64,000 bases of DNA from contig JAREIK010003411.1 in NCBI GenBank assembly GCA_029783825.1, forward strand, positions 968,365 to 1,032,364, read 5' to 3'. Source of the DNA: Sapria himalayana (taxonomy: Eukaryota; Streptophyta; Magnoliopsida; Malpighiales; Rafflesiaceae). The translations under genes and the position numbers were made by a program. How positions within the stretch are numbered: the stretch's first letter is position 1; each line of letters starts with the position of its first letter. Shown here in pieces: positions 9,476 through 22,188 of the stretch. The notes under the pieces are model-generated. The model did no database searches and had not been told where the DNA came from. It saw only the letters and a list, made by a program, of their open reading frames with translations.

Positions 9476-10082
9476 TGCCTATACAGATTCTATCGGGCAG
9501 CTGTGAGAGTAAGTTACATTCCACACATACACAAGCTCTACTTGGCCGTGTTAATGAGACTATTGCCTCATCCCGAAGGAGAGGCTTGCCCAAGCAAGAC
9601 GATATTGCATAGAGAGGGTGAGCATCAAACAAGAAAATAGGGAGATTTAGGAGGGAGAACCATACCGGGGCAAGAGGTGCCTCCTCCAGTGGGCTGAAAT
9701 CCTTCGTCCATTTCAAGACACGCATAGGATAACCATTAATTTTCCATGAACCTCTAAACCATAAATGATAATAGTCCTCATTCGTGAAGCACTGTAAAAA
9801 CACATGTTTAGCATCATAATCCGCCAGCTTCACCCTTCTCGTGAGCTTCAACGAGGAGATAAACTGATGTAAATCATTTGGTCGAGGCCTACCATGGGAG
9901 AACTTCCCGATAAGCATGAGTTCGTAGGGCGCCGTGAGTTTTTGCATATCTTCGGCAGAAAAAATAACTACGGGACTCCCGTTTTTATTTCCGAAGGTGC
10001 ATGAATAGGGTGCGGGCTCCCTTGTGATCGAGGCAAAGGACTTGTTTTTTATTAAGTAATCCTTTTGCTCCATTTTCAGCAT
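9476..10082 (-). pseudogene. DUF4283-like domain of LINE 2 ORF1 (5' part)
   Basis: The gag-like ORF1 protein of a plant L1 element starts at an ATG at 10082. The domain is recognised from LIGKFSHGRPRPNDLHQF, RVKLADYDAKHVFLQCF, EDYYHLWFRGSWKINGYPMR, VLKWTKDFSPLEEAPLAPVW and FSLLNLPIFLFDAHPLY, ending in VCVECNLLSQLPDRICIG. This is the expected DUF4283 order leading to the zinc knuckle. The open frame runs on to 9258, but that tail is hAT DNA, not LINE. Inferred role: binding LINE RNA. Without its zinc knuckle it is presumed non-functional. Confidence 0.8.
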
Positions 10083-10159
10083 GAAAGGAGCTCAATTTGA
10101 GAAAAAATGGAGATTTTCTCTCTCTAGTAAGTAGTGTTTTTCTCTCTCTAGGTTGAGAG

Positions 10160-13100
10160 CGTTTTTGAGCAAAAATAATTCTTCTTCTTCTCCTTCTTCT
10201 TCTTCTTCTTCTCCTTCTTCTTCTTCTTCTTCTCCTTCTTCTTCTTCTCCTTCTCCTTCTTCTCCTTATCCTTCTTCTTCTCCTTCTTCTACTTCTCCTT
10301 CTTTCTTTCTCCTACTTCTCCTTCTCTTCTCCTTCTTCTTCTTCTCCTTCTTTCTTCTTCGGCCTTCTTCTTCTCTCCTTCTCTTCTCTCCTTTCTTCTT
10401 CTTCTCCTTCTTCTTCTCCTTCTGTCTTCTTCTCCTTCTTTCTTCTCTCCTTCTTCTTCTTCTCCTTCTTTTCTCTTCTTCTCCTTCTTCTTCTTCTCCT
10501 TCTTCTTCCTCCTTCGTATTCTCCTTCTTCTCCTTCTTCTTCTGCACCTTCTCCTCCATCCTCCTCCTCCTCCTCCTCCCCTCCTCCTCCTCCTCCTCCT
10601 TCTTCTCTTCTTCTTCTCCTCCCTTCTTCTCTTCTCACTTCTTCTCTTCTTTCTTCTCCTTCTTCTTCTCCTTCTTCTTCTCTTTCCTCCTTCGTCTCCT
10701 TCTTTCTTCTCCTTCTTCTTCTTCTTCCTGTCTTCTTTCTCCTTCTTCTTCTTCTCCTTCTTCTTCTCTTCGTTTCTCCTTCCTCTCCTTTCCTCTATAC
10801 TCCCTCCTCCTCCGATCTTTCCTCCTACTTCCTCCTCCTCCTTCATTCCTCCCATCACATCCCTCCTCCTCCTCTCCTCCTCCTTCTTCTCCTCCTTCTA
10901 CTACTACTCTTCCTTTCTCCCTGTCCACCCGTCTTCTTCCTTCTCTTTCTTTCTTTCTTCTTCTTCTCCTCTCCTCTTCTTCTCCCTATTTGCTTCCCTT
11001 CTCTTTTTCTTCTCCTTTTTCTTCTTTTTCTCTTCTCCTCCTCCTTCTCCTCCTCCTCCTCCTCATCCTCTTCATCCTCCTCCTCCTCCTCCTCCTCCTC
11101 CTCCTTCTTCTTTATTTTTTCTACTTTTCCTTCTTTTCTTTTTTTTTCTTCTATTTATTCTATATGACTAATACTTCTTCTTCTTTTAATTTGTTTATAT
11201 CTACTATTTTTTTTCTTCTTTTTATTCTTTTACTTCTTCTAATATGTTTACAACAACTATTTATTTTTCTTCTTTTTATTCTTGTTTCTTTTTTCTTTTT
11301 TTGTATTCAGTAATAACTATATTTTATTCTTCTTCTTTTTTAATACTAATTAATCTTTTTGTTTTTCATTATACTTTTTTTTTCTTATTCCCCTTTCTTT
11401 TTTTATTTTCATTATCATCATCTTCTTCTTCTAGTACTTCACTTCTTCTTTTTCTTATAATTCATATATATTTTTCATCTTCTTTATCATCAACTTTTTC
11501 GAATATTTCTTTTTCTTTTTTTTTCATATTCAACCTATTTTACATTTTCTTTTTTTCCTCCTCTTCTGTGTCTTCCTATTTTTTTTAATTTCATTTTCTT
11601 CTTTTTTTTTATTCTGCTTCTTCTTCTTCTTACTCTCCTTCTTTACCTTTTTATTTTTCTTCTTGTTCTTTTTGTTTTTTTTTTCTTCCTACTCTTCTTC
11701 TACTTATGTTTCTTCCTCCTCCTCTTTTTTATTTTTCTTCATCCTATTTTCCTTGTTTTCTTCTTCTTCCTCTGCATCTTCTTGTTCCTCCTCCTCATCT
11801 TCTCCTTTTTCTTCTTAATCCACTACTACTACTTCTTTTCTTCCACAACTTTCCTTTTTTTCTTCTTCATGTTTTTCTTTTTCTTTTTCTTATTCTAATT
11901 TTTTTGTACTTCTTGTTTCTCTGCTTATTCTTTTTCTTCTACTATATTTTTTGTTTCTTATTCAGCTTCTTCTTATTATTACTCTTCTCAAAAAAATATT
12001 ATTATTTTTGTATAGTTCTTCCTTTTTTTCTTCATTTTCTTCTATTTTCATTTTTATGTTAATATTTCGATTCTTCTGTTTCTTTTTGCTTGAATATTAC
12101 TTCTTCATTTTTTTTTCTTTTTCATCTTATTCATCAATTTCATAATGTTAACCTTTTTCTTTTTTTCTACCTCTTTTTTTCTTCCTTTTTATTTTTTTTA
12201 TTCTAATTTTTCTTTCTCTATCTCTTAATCATCATTTTTGTTCTCTACTACTACTTCTCATTCTTCTTCTTCTTAATGATTATCATTTTCTTTTTTTCTT
12301 CTTCTTATTCTTCTTGTTCTATATTTTTATCTTCTTTTTTATCTTTTTCTTCTTCTTATTCATTATATTTTTCTTCTTCTTATTCATTATCTTTTTCTTC
12401 TTATTCATTTTCTTTTTTTTTCTTCTTCTATTACTTCATCTTTTTATTCTACTTATAATTCTTGTTTCTCTACTCATTATTTCTTCTTCTTCATCAAACA
12501 TCTTCTTCTTTTTCTTTATCATCATCATCACCTTATTTTTCTTCTATTTCTTCTTATTTATTCATCATCATCACCTTATTTTTCTTCTATTTCTTCTTAT
12601 TTATTCATCATCATCATTTTCATCTTTTTCTTGTTTGTATTCCTCTTTACATTCTTTGTCTAATTCTTCTTCTTATTCTTCTTCTTTCTTTACTACAACC
12701 ACTTATTCTTCTTGTTTTTCCAATTCTTCTTATTTTCCTTCTTCTTGCTTTTGTTATTATCCTTTTTCTTATTGTCCTTTTTATTGTTGTGCTACTTCTT
12801 CTCCAACTTCACCTCTGCTACTACTTAATTATTTTTGTTCTTATAATTTTTCATATTAAACTTTTTCTCATTTTTATTATTATTATTATTTTTCATTTTC
12901 ATCTTCTTGATTTTTTACTACTATTATTACTTATTTCAATTCTTCTTTTTCTTTTTCTTTTTCTTTTTTTTCTTCTTTCTTCTTCTTTCTTCTTTTGCTA
13001 TTCTTATTTTTCTTCTTCATCTTCATCGTCACTTCTTATTCCTTTACTTTATCTTCTTTTTTTCTTTTTATTCATCTTCTTCTCATTCTTATTTTTTTTC

Positions 13101-14490
13101 TTCTTCTTATTTTCTATGACTACTACTACTTCTTCTTCTTTTTCATCTTCTTCTCCTTCTTTTTTGTAAATGATCTTCTTCTGCTTTTAATTCTTCTTTT
13201 TCATCATCATCATCATCATCTTATTCTTCTTCTTCATCATCTTCTTCTTAAACATCTTTTTCTTCATCATCATCTTCGTCTTCTACTTTTTCTTCTTCAT
13301 CTTCTTGATTCTTTACTACTAATATTACTTTTTTTCTCTTTATTATTCTTATTTTTGTCTTTCTTCTTCTTTTTCTTCTTCTTTTTCTTGTTCTAATTTT
13401 TTTATCTTCTTCTTGCTAATATTTTTTTTTCTTATTTTTATTATTTTTTTCTTCTTCATCTTATACTTCTCATTCTTTTTTTCATCTTCTTTTTCTTATT
13501 CTTCTTCTACTTCTTATTTTTATTATTCGGCTTTTTATTTTTCTTTTTTTTCTTATTCTTCTCTCTCTTTCTTTTTTTTCTATTATTACTACTTTTTTTT
13601 CTCTTCATCTTCTTCTTTTCTTTTTTCATTATGATCTTTTTCTAACAAATTCTTTTTTTTATCTTCTTTTTCTTCATCATCATCTTCTTTTTCTTATTCA
13701 ACTTCTTCTTTTCTTTTTCTTATTCATTAACTTATCCAGCTTCTCCTACTTCTTATTCTTCTTCTCCTCCTTCTATTACTTCTTCTTATTCTCCTCCTCC
13801 TCCTTCTCATTCTTCTGCTTCTTCTTCTTCTTCTCCTCCTCCTCCTCCTCCTCCTCCTTCTTATACTTCTTCTACTTCTCCTCCTTCAACATCTCCTTCT
13901 TCTTCTCCTTCTTTTCCTTCTCCTTCACCTTCTTCTCTTTCTTCTCCTTCTCCTGAATCTTCTTCTCCTTCTCCTTCACCTTTTTCTCCTCCTCCTCCTC
14001 TCCTCCTCCTTCTTCTTCTTCTCCTTCTTGTTCTTTTCTTCTTTTCCTTTTGATTCTTCATCTTCTCCCTCTTTTTCTTCTTGTTCTTCTTATTTTTCTT
14101 ATTCTCCTTATTTTTCTCCTTTTTCTTCTCCTCCTCCGCCTCCTTCTTCTTCTGTATAATCTTCTTTTCCTTTTTCTTCTACTTCGTTCTCTACTACTAC
14201 TACTTCAACTTCTTCTTCTTCTTGTACTTCTCCTTCATGTACTTCTTCTTCTTGTACTTTTTCTTCTTCTTGTTATTTTACTTCTACTTTTAGCTATTTT
14301 TTTCTTCTTATTTTCATCATCTTTTATTTCTTCTTCAAATTTTTCTTTTTCATTTTTTTCCTTTTAGTTATTATTATTATTCTTCTTCTTCTTCTTCTTT
14401 TATTCTTCATCTTATTTTTCCCCCGACTTGTTCTTGTTCATGCTCTTCTTCTTTATCTTCATCTTTTTCTTAACTTTTTTCGTCTTCCTC
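10160..14490. repeat. 4.3-kb pyrimidine tract: (TTC)n, (TCC)n and TTTC derivatives
   Basis: The plus strand is nearly pure pyrimidine over long stretches. TTC/TCC dominates 10180-11110 and 13740-14050, with T-rich degenerate TTC, TTA and ATC blocks between. Long open frames translate to Ser, Leu and Phe runs on the plus strand and Glu, Arg and Lys runs on the minus strand. They are low-complexity artefacts. The tract starts directly at the 5' leader of LINE 2. Confidence 0.95.
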
Positions 14491-14640
14491 CTCCTAGAAG
14501 TATCAAATAAGTCATGTCATATCCCAATGGCCAGTTGTTTTTATGCATGTCACAATGACCATGTCATTCTGACATGTCTCAAAAAATTGGTAGCCCGACA
14601 TGGCCCATTGGAATGCATTTTGGTCGATTCATGACAAGTA
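14491..14640. other. Short spacer with CATG/ATGGGCC motifs
   Basis: Non-repetitive DNA between the pyrimidine tract and the next minisatellite, with several CATGTC/GACATG motifs. No gene seen. Confidence 0.4.
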
Positions 14641-14962
14641 ATGTTAGTTCATTCCAAGCTAGTTCAGGCCAAGCCTAGCAAGCTCAGTTCAAAGCTAGTT
14701 TGAGTTCAATTTAGGGTAGCCTAGTCCATTTTACCCTGGCTTGGATTCAATGTAGGCTAGCCTAGGTTTAGTCAATGCTAGCTGAGATTCAGTCCAATCT
14801 AGCTTGGTTCATTCCAGGTTAGCCTAGGTTTAATCCTAGCTAGACTGGGTTAGACAATGCTAGCCTTGTTTGTTCCAAGTTAACTTATTTCATGCCAGGC
14901 TAGCCTAGCTAACATCCAACCTAGCTTGGGTCATGCCAGGCTAGCCTAGGTGACATCCAGGT
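14641..14962. repeat. Degenerate minisatellite with a GCTAGCCTAGG core
   Basis: The core AGGCTAGCCTAGG and variants (CTAGCTTGG, AGCCTAGC) recur about every 30-60 bp. The last two units, starting TCATGCCAGGCTAGCCTAG, are about 41 bp apart and nearly identical. The core is itself palindromic (AGGCTAGCCT). No coding signal. Confidence 0.7.
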
Positions 14963-17314
14963 AAAAATGAGCCATATGGGTTATCATGCCATGTCATGCA
15001 TCCCGTGCAAGAAACTGTCAAAACATGACCTTGGCCATGTTTTGGGCCGGCCCACTACATTTCCACACACACATGCACACAAACACACTCACAAATACAT
15101 AGACACATATACAAGGACACAGACACACATGAACCCGAACACAGACGCAGACACAGACACACACAAGCAAACAAACACACATGGACATGAACATGCATGA
15201 ACAAATGGACACACACATATAGACAGACACGCATGGACACACGTGGAGAAACAGAGACATGCGGACACACACGGAGAGATGGACACACAGAGACTGATGG
15301 ACAAACAGACACACACAAACACACAGACAAGTATGAACGGATGGATATAAATGAACAAATTGATACACATAGACACATACGAACACACATTGTAAGATAG
15401 ACACACATAGACATACGAATAGGCAAACACACATGGATAGATGGAAAAGTGTGAATGGATAGATATGCATGAACAGATGAATACACACAGAAACACATGA
15501 ACACACACGAACACACAGACATACATGGACACTCAGACACACACAATCACACTTGGAAACATTTAAAAAACACATGGACACACATAGACACACAGACATG
15601 TTAGAATGTGGACATGCAGACATGTAGACACGCAGACACACAAACATGCAAACACTGGATAGGTAGACAAGATAACATGCAAACACACTGATAGAGGGAC
15701 TGTGTGACAGATGGACACACACACACACACACACAAGGACACACAAATGGATACACACACACACATAGACACACATACATAGATACACGGACACAAGGAC
15801 ATGGACACGGACACACTAACAAACAAACACCCATGGACACATGGACAAACACACATACACAAACACATACGGACACTCATGGACATACAAACACACATAG
15901 ATGGACACACGGGCGGACACACACATACACACATAGACAGACACACACACATAGACACACACAGTCGGATACACTCTTAAACACAGACAGACAGACACAA
16001 ATGCACGGACACACACACATGGACACATGGACACAAGGACAAATAAACATATAAACACATGGACAAACACACTTACACACTAACACATAGACACACACGC
16101 ACATGAACACACAGACTCTCACACACACACACACATAAACATGCGGACACACACACACATGCACACACGCGAGAACACATGAACATACACAGACACACAC
16201 ACAAACACATAGAAATAGGCACATAAACACATAAATAATTAGATACATGGATACACAGATACACGGGCACATGGTCACGGACACATGGATAGACCCACAC
16301 ACAGACACACGGACATACACATACAAGGAGGCACAAAACAACACAGGCATTAACACGAGGACACACAGACACACAAACAAAAGAACAACTGACACATGGA
16401 CACACGGACACAAACACACACACACACAAACACATGCACACATATACATAGATACGGACACAGACCGATACAGAAGTAGACACTGGCACACACGAACATG
16501 AACACAAACACAAGCACACAGGGACATAGACACCCATAGACAAGGGTACATGCTGAAATGAACACTGGCACACATGGACATGGATATGAAAAACACATAC
16601 GAACACGAACACAAATATAGACACACAAGGACCGACACAAACAAATACATGGACATACACAAACACAGAAACACACGTGGAGACACACACACTCTGAGAG
16701 AGACACACACACTCAGACACACATAGACACACACACATGAGAACATGCACACACACACAGACATACACAAACACATACCGACACAAACATAGACACACAT
16801 GGACATACACACACACACATACACACACATGAACAAACAGACATGCACACACAGAGACACATAGATACACACACGTAGATACACACGGACATACACATGG
16901 GTATTAACACACATTGACACACACACGCACACAGACACACAAATGGTCATATGTGGACACATAGAGACAAACATGAACACACACACACACACACTAACAC
17001 ACATGGACACATGAATACACATGACACACAGACACACACATACATAGACACACACACACACATGGATACATAGACACACCCATGGACACATGCAGATACA
17101 CACACACACACATGGACATGCGTGGATGCACATAGACAAACATGGACACGCACACACACACACATGGATACAGAGACACACACATGGATATACATGGACA
17201 CATAGACACACACACAAACACATGGACACATGCACACACATAAGAACACATGGACACATGAACATAGACACGCACATACACACATACACATAAACACAAA
17301 CACCAGCCCACATA

Positions 17315-17446
17315 GACATGGACATGGACATGGACATGGACATGGACATGGACATGGACATGGACATGGACATGGACATGGACATGGACATGGACATGGA
17401 CATGGACATGGACATGGACATGGACATGGACATGGACATGGACATG
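17315..17446. repeat. 22 copies of the hexanucleotide GACATG
   Basis: Perfect tandem GACATG hexamers inside the AC-rich array. They read Asp-Met, His-Gly or Thr-Trp alternately on the plus strand. No coding support. Confidence 0.95.
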
Positions 17447-17553
17447 GATATGAACATGGACACAAACATACATGAACACGAACATAAACATGGACACACA
17501 CAAACACAAACATGGACAAGCACAAACACACACGAACACGAACACAATTGTGG

Positions 17554-17555
<2 letters not shown>

Positions 17556-17596
<41 letters not shown>

Positions 17597-17755
17597 CACA
17601 CGGACATGTACACACACACATGAACATGCGCACGCACACAAACATACACACGAACACAAACATTGATAGGCATACATGGATGTACACAAGCACACAAAGA
17701 AACACACAAAAACACACACATTGACATGCACATGGACAGAGAAAGACACACACGA

Positions 17756-17792
<37 letters not shown>

Positions 17793-17945
17793 CACACGGA
17801 CATGTACACACACACATGAACATGCGCACGCACACAAACATACATACGAACACAAACATTGATAGGCATACATGGATGTACACAAGCACACAAAGAAACA
17901 CACAAAAACACACACACTGACATGCACATGGACAGAGAAAGACAC
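17556..17945. repeat. Tandem 196-bp duplication inside the AC-rich array
   Basis: A composite unit recurs with a 196-bp offset, for example CGGACATGTA at 17601 and 17797. It consists of (CA)n(TA)n, CGGACATGTACAC, ATGCGCACGCAC, TTGATAGGCATACATGG and GGACAGAGAAAGACAC. The two copies are almost identical. Confidence 0.88.
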
Positions 17946-19157
17946 ACACGAACACACACGGACACACACACGCGAACACACACATGAACACACACACACA
18001 CACACAGACACAAACATGGACAAACAGACACACACACGAACACACACGAACACACACACACGAACACACACATGAACACACACACACACACACACACACA
18101 AACATGGACAAACAGACACACACACACACACATGAAAACACACACGGACACACAAGGACATGCACACGAACACACACACACAAATAGACACACATAGACA
18201 CACATGCACATATGAAGACACAAAGAGACACGCACGCACGCACGCACGCACTCACGCACGAACATACAGACACATAGACATATGGAAAAATAGACACAAA
18301 CACATGGACACACTGACACACAAGCACACACAATCACACATGGACATGGACACATACACACACAAACACACATGGGCATGCACGCACACACAGACACAAA
18401 CCTAGACACATGTGAACATCGACTTAGACATGGGCACACACAAATAGATACACACATGGACATGAACACGTGCAAACATGAACACACCAAAATAGACACA
18501 AACACACACGCACACATAGACACATACACACATACACACACATGTGCGGAGACGCACACACACACAGACATGGATACACACACACACAAAGACACATTTA
18601 GACACAAAGAGACACACACGCAAACACCCACTAAGACACACACACGAACAAGAACATGAATACACACATGAATGATGGATGGATAGATACAAACACACAC
18701 TCATACAGAAACACAAACACACCCACACACATACTAATGGACACGTACATATAGACAAACACACAGATACACACACACACACACAGATACACACTCACAA
18801 ACACACACAGACAATGGACACACATATAGACATGAACATGCACACATAGACAAACACACACAAACAAACACAAACACACACAAACAAACACAAACACACA
18901 CACATACAAACACACACACAAACACGCACATACATGAAAGCACATGAACAAATGCAGACACACACGAACACACATGGACACACACATAAATGCACACACA
19001 CTCACATGCACACACACACATGCACACGGACACACGCACTCATAGACACACACAGACATGCACTCACACTCACATGCGCACGGACACACACACTCATAGA
19101 AACACATGGACATGCACACTAATACACACTCACGGACACACACACACACACACACAC

Positions 19158-19810
19158 CTAGGTGAGCTAATTTTAATTTAAACTAGAAAATAAAATTGGA
19201 CCAAACAAAAATTATTGGATTAGTTTGGTTTTTTGATAATTTGTTTTTTGAAAAAAAAAACAAATCAAAATTCGACAGATTTTTAGTTTTTGGTTTGATT
19301 GTAAAATAATTTCAATCCATTTCAAATGAAAACCTAAATGAAATTGTTTTTTTTAAATAAAATTTCAACCGTGCATGATGTGTTTTTGTTTGGTTTCAAG
19401 CATGATTTCAAATACATGGTTTCACGCACGGTTTCAAATGAATGGAAGTATGCCGTATCGAAGGATAATCAAAGACTAACATCACGCATAGTTTAACTTT
19501 CACACATGGTTTCAAACACATGATTCTGAATTTTTTTTTGTCAATCGTGCTTCGTGCGCATGGATTATGCATCCCGCTGTTTTTTTCAATCATGCCCACC
19601 CTTACCTATGCCCATGCATCCCTGCCTTTCATATGTCCAATATAAAAAATTGTATCAATTGAAAAATCAAAAACTAAACCATTAAATTTCTGTTTTTTAA
19701 CCAAAAAAATAAAATTCAATTCAGTTAAGTTGCATTTATCATTTATTTGGTTGAACCAAAATCCAAACAAAAAATCCAAAACATAACCTTTCAACCGAAT
19801 GCTCACCTCT
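19158..19810. mobile_element. Possible hAT-like non-autonomous insertion between AC arrays
   Basis: An AT-rich, non-repetitive island is bounded by AGGTGAGC on the left and its complement GCTCACCT on the right (TAGGTGAGC against TAGAGGTGAGC). GGTGAGC-type ends are familiar from plant hAT MITEs. The right end read inward gives GAGGTGAGCATTCGGTTG, again hAT-like. I could not find an identical 8-bp target duplication, and the surrounding AC repeat makes it hard to judge. The interior has no gene; it contains several diverged CATGGTTTCAAA-type repeats (19390-19530). Confidence 0.4.
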
Positions 19811-21803
19811 AAACATACACATGGATACACTCAAAGACACACACAGACACGCACATGGGCACACAAACACACATTCACATACACGCACGCACGCACAGGC
19901 ACACGCACGAACATAGAAGGACACACACGAACACACATGAACACACAGACATGCACATACACACACACAAACACGCATGGACACACTCACTGACACACAC
20001 GGACACGCCCACTGACACACACGGACACGCTCACTGACACACACGGACACGCTCACTGACACACACGGACACGCTCACTGACACACACGGACACACTCAC
20101 CAACACACACGGACACACTCACATACAAACACGGACATACTGAGACAAGCACACGCACTCAGACAAGCACACACACACTCAGACAAGCACATACACACTC
20201 AGACAAGCACGGACACACTAAGAAAAGCACGGACCCACTCACAGACACAAACGAACACATACACACGAAGATACACACACTCACAACACACACACACACA
20301 CACAGTCAAGCATGGTCAAAACACATAAACGAACAAGCACAATCACAACACACATGAACACACACACACACACATACACATACATGCGCACACACTAACA
20401 CAGAGACAAACGAACACAAACATAGAGAGACAAACACGAACATAGACAGACACAAAGAGACAGACACACAAAGACACACAGACACAAAGAGAGACACACA
20501 AAGACACACACACACACGAACACAAACACACACACACACATACACATACATGCGCACACACTAACACATAGACAAACACAGACACACAAAGAGAGACGAA
20601 CACAAACATAGACAAACACAAAGAGACAGACACACACAAAGACACACACACACAAACACAGACACATGCACGCACAGACACATGCACACACAAATTGACA
20701 CAAACACACAAACAAGCACACACACTCACACATACACATTGACAAATACGGACACACAAACACGCATATGCACATTGACACATAAGGATACACAAACACG
20801 CATATGCACATTGACACATACGGACACACACACATGCATATCCACATTGACACATACGGACACACACACACACATGTGGACACAGACACAGATGCGAAGA
20901 CGAGAAGACGTGGAGGCGAGGAGTCACACATGACAGACACACAAAGACACACAAAGACAAACACACTGAGACACAAAGATACACAAAGATGATCATAGAC
21001 ACGCGGAGACATGCGGAGACACGCGGAGACATGCGGAGACACGCGGAGACATGCGGAGACACGCGGAGACATGCGGAGACAAACGAAGACACGCGGAGAC
21101 ACGCGAAGACACGCAGAGACACGCGGAGACACACGAAGATGCGCGTAGACACACGGAGACACAAAGACACGGAGACACAGGGACACGGAGACACACGGAG
21201 ACACAGGGACACGGAGACACACGGAGACACAGGGACACGGAGACACACGGAGACACACGGAGACACGGAAACACATGGAGACACGAAGACACGCAGAGAC
21301 ACACAAAGACATAAGAAGACATGCGGCGACACAGAGTCACAAATACACACAAACACAGAGAACAAGGAGACACGGAGACACACGGAGACACACGGAGACA
21401 CGTAAAGACAGAACACGGAGACACACAAAGACGCAAGGAGACGCAAGGAGACGCACGGAGATGCAAGGGGACGCAAGGAGACGCACGGGGACGCACGGGG
21501 ACGCACGGGGACGCACGGGGACGCACGGGGACGCACGGGGACGCACGGGGACGCACGGGGACGCACGGGGACGCACGGGGACGCACGGGGACGCACGGGG
21601 ACGCACTGGGAGGCACGGGGACACACAGAGACATGGAGACAAGGAGGCACACAGAAATGCAGACACACACAAAGACACATGGAGACACGTGGATACATGC
21701 AGAAACATGCAAACACACGGAAACATGTGGATACACACAGAGACATGCAGAGACACACAGTCACAGACAGATACACTCACACACACTCACACACAGATAC
21801 ACT

Positions 21804-21834
<31 letters not shown>

Positions 21835-21835
21835 C
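19811..21835. repeat. 2-kb AC/GGAC arrays ending in G-rich decamers
   Basis: Several ordered arrays follow one another: a 22-bp unit GGACACGCTCACTGACACAC plus two bases (about 19980-20110), AGACAAGCACAC units (20150-20240), GACACATACGGACACAC units (20730-20880), decamers A(C/T)GCGGAGAC (21000-21075), GGAGACACACGGAGACACAG units (21170-21270) and ACGCACGGGG decamers (21481-21600). The end is (CA)n(TA)n at 21800-21835. Apparent frames are repeat artefacts. Confidence 0.93.
21481..21600. repeat. 12 perfect ACGCACGGGG decamers (G-quadruplex-prone)
   Basis: Twelve identical decamers on the plus strand place GGGG every 10 nt, separated by the 6-nt loop ACGCAC. Degenerate copies extend to about 21430 and 21620. 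Regular G4 tracts with short loops are the classic primary-sequence signal for G-quadruplex formation; the structure itself is inference. Confidence 0.95.
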
Positions 21836-22188
21836 ACATATTGATACTGTATATGTTGGGTAATATCCCTATGGAATGTTAGATTTTAGCAAAGTTTAGT
21901 TTAAACCAACCAATACCCACTACATTTGCTTTATTTTGGTGCAACTACCAAGAATGCATATCAAACACCAAACGAGGAGCGAGCATAATGTAACAATAAA
22001 GACACTTAATCGAGACCTTTACATAAAACATAAAAACAAAGGGATCTATCCCACAAAAACAAAATTTCTGCTTCCAAAACTGTTCTCGAGATCGAAATGA
22101 AGTGCGAGATGGGTTTCGTTCGAGACATTATAACAGACTAGCAGAAGTTAAAAAGAAGAAAGTAATCATCGAAGCCTAGCTACAAAAC
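21836..22188 (-). other. 3' flank and probable 3' UTR of the CRF/ERF gene
   Basis: Non-repetitive DNA downstream of the CRF stop codon. On the minus strand an AATAAA hexamer lies at 21930-21935, about 255 bp past the stop. No other gene is seen. Confidence 0.5.
21930..21935 (-). terminator. Candidate polyadenylation signal of the CRF/ERF gene
   Basis: AATAAA on the minus strand, about 255 bp downstream of the stop codon. The distance is plausible for a plant 3' UTR, but plant signals are loose. Confidence 0.35.

Larger units (their letters stand above)
5690..10180 (-). mobile_element. LINE 2: L1-type element with ORF1, split by a hAT insertion
   Basis: Read on the minus strand: 5' leader next to the (TTC)n tract, ORF1 with a DUF4283-like domain (9476-10082), a CCHC zinc knuckle (8290-8463), then RT (7191-8285), zf-RVT (6301-7170) and RNase H (5752-6300). 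The endonuclease domain and the RT N-terminus are missing, because the sequence passes from just after the zinc knuckle through a short CTTCTACC-type repeat (about 8286-8335) straight into RT. Lesions after that are few: an in-frame stop near 8013, a stop plus frameshift at 7170-7195 and one in-frame TAG at 6301. It is therefore younger or better preserved than LINE 1. A 996-bp hAT element interrupts ORF1. Confidence 0.88.
15060..19157. repeat. 4.1-kb AC-rich array (ACACATGG, ACACGG and related words)
   Basis: Nearly uninterrupted A/C-rich plus-strand DNA made of ACAC words punctuated by ATGG, AACA and GGAC. Open frames read as His/Thr repeats on the plus strand and Cys/Val/Ser repeats on the minus strand, and are artefacts. 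Ordered sub-arrays are listed separately. No gene lies within it. Confidence 0.95.

Noticed and set aside
10153..14367. Long Ser/Leu/Phe frames (plus) and Glu/Arg/Lys frames (minus)
   Set aside because: Pyrimidine tract artefacts without domains.
17315..17446. Telomere-like hexamer array
   Set aside because: GACATG is unlike the plant telomere repeat TTTAGGG.
15018..19181. Cys/Val-rich minus-strand frames of up to about 818 codons and His/Thr-rich plus-strand frames
   Set aside because: Translation of AC-rich repeats; composition follows the repeat words exactly.
20343..21863. Long Cys/Val/Ser/Pro and Arg/His/Thr/Asp frames on both strands
   Set aside because: Translation of GGAGAC and GGGGAC decamers and AC words.
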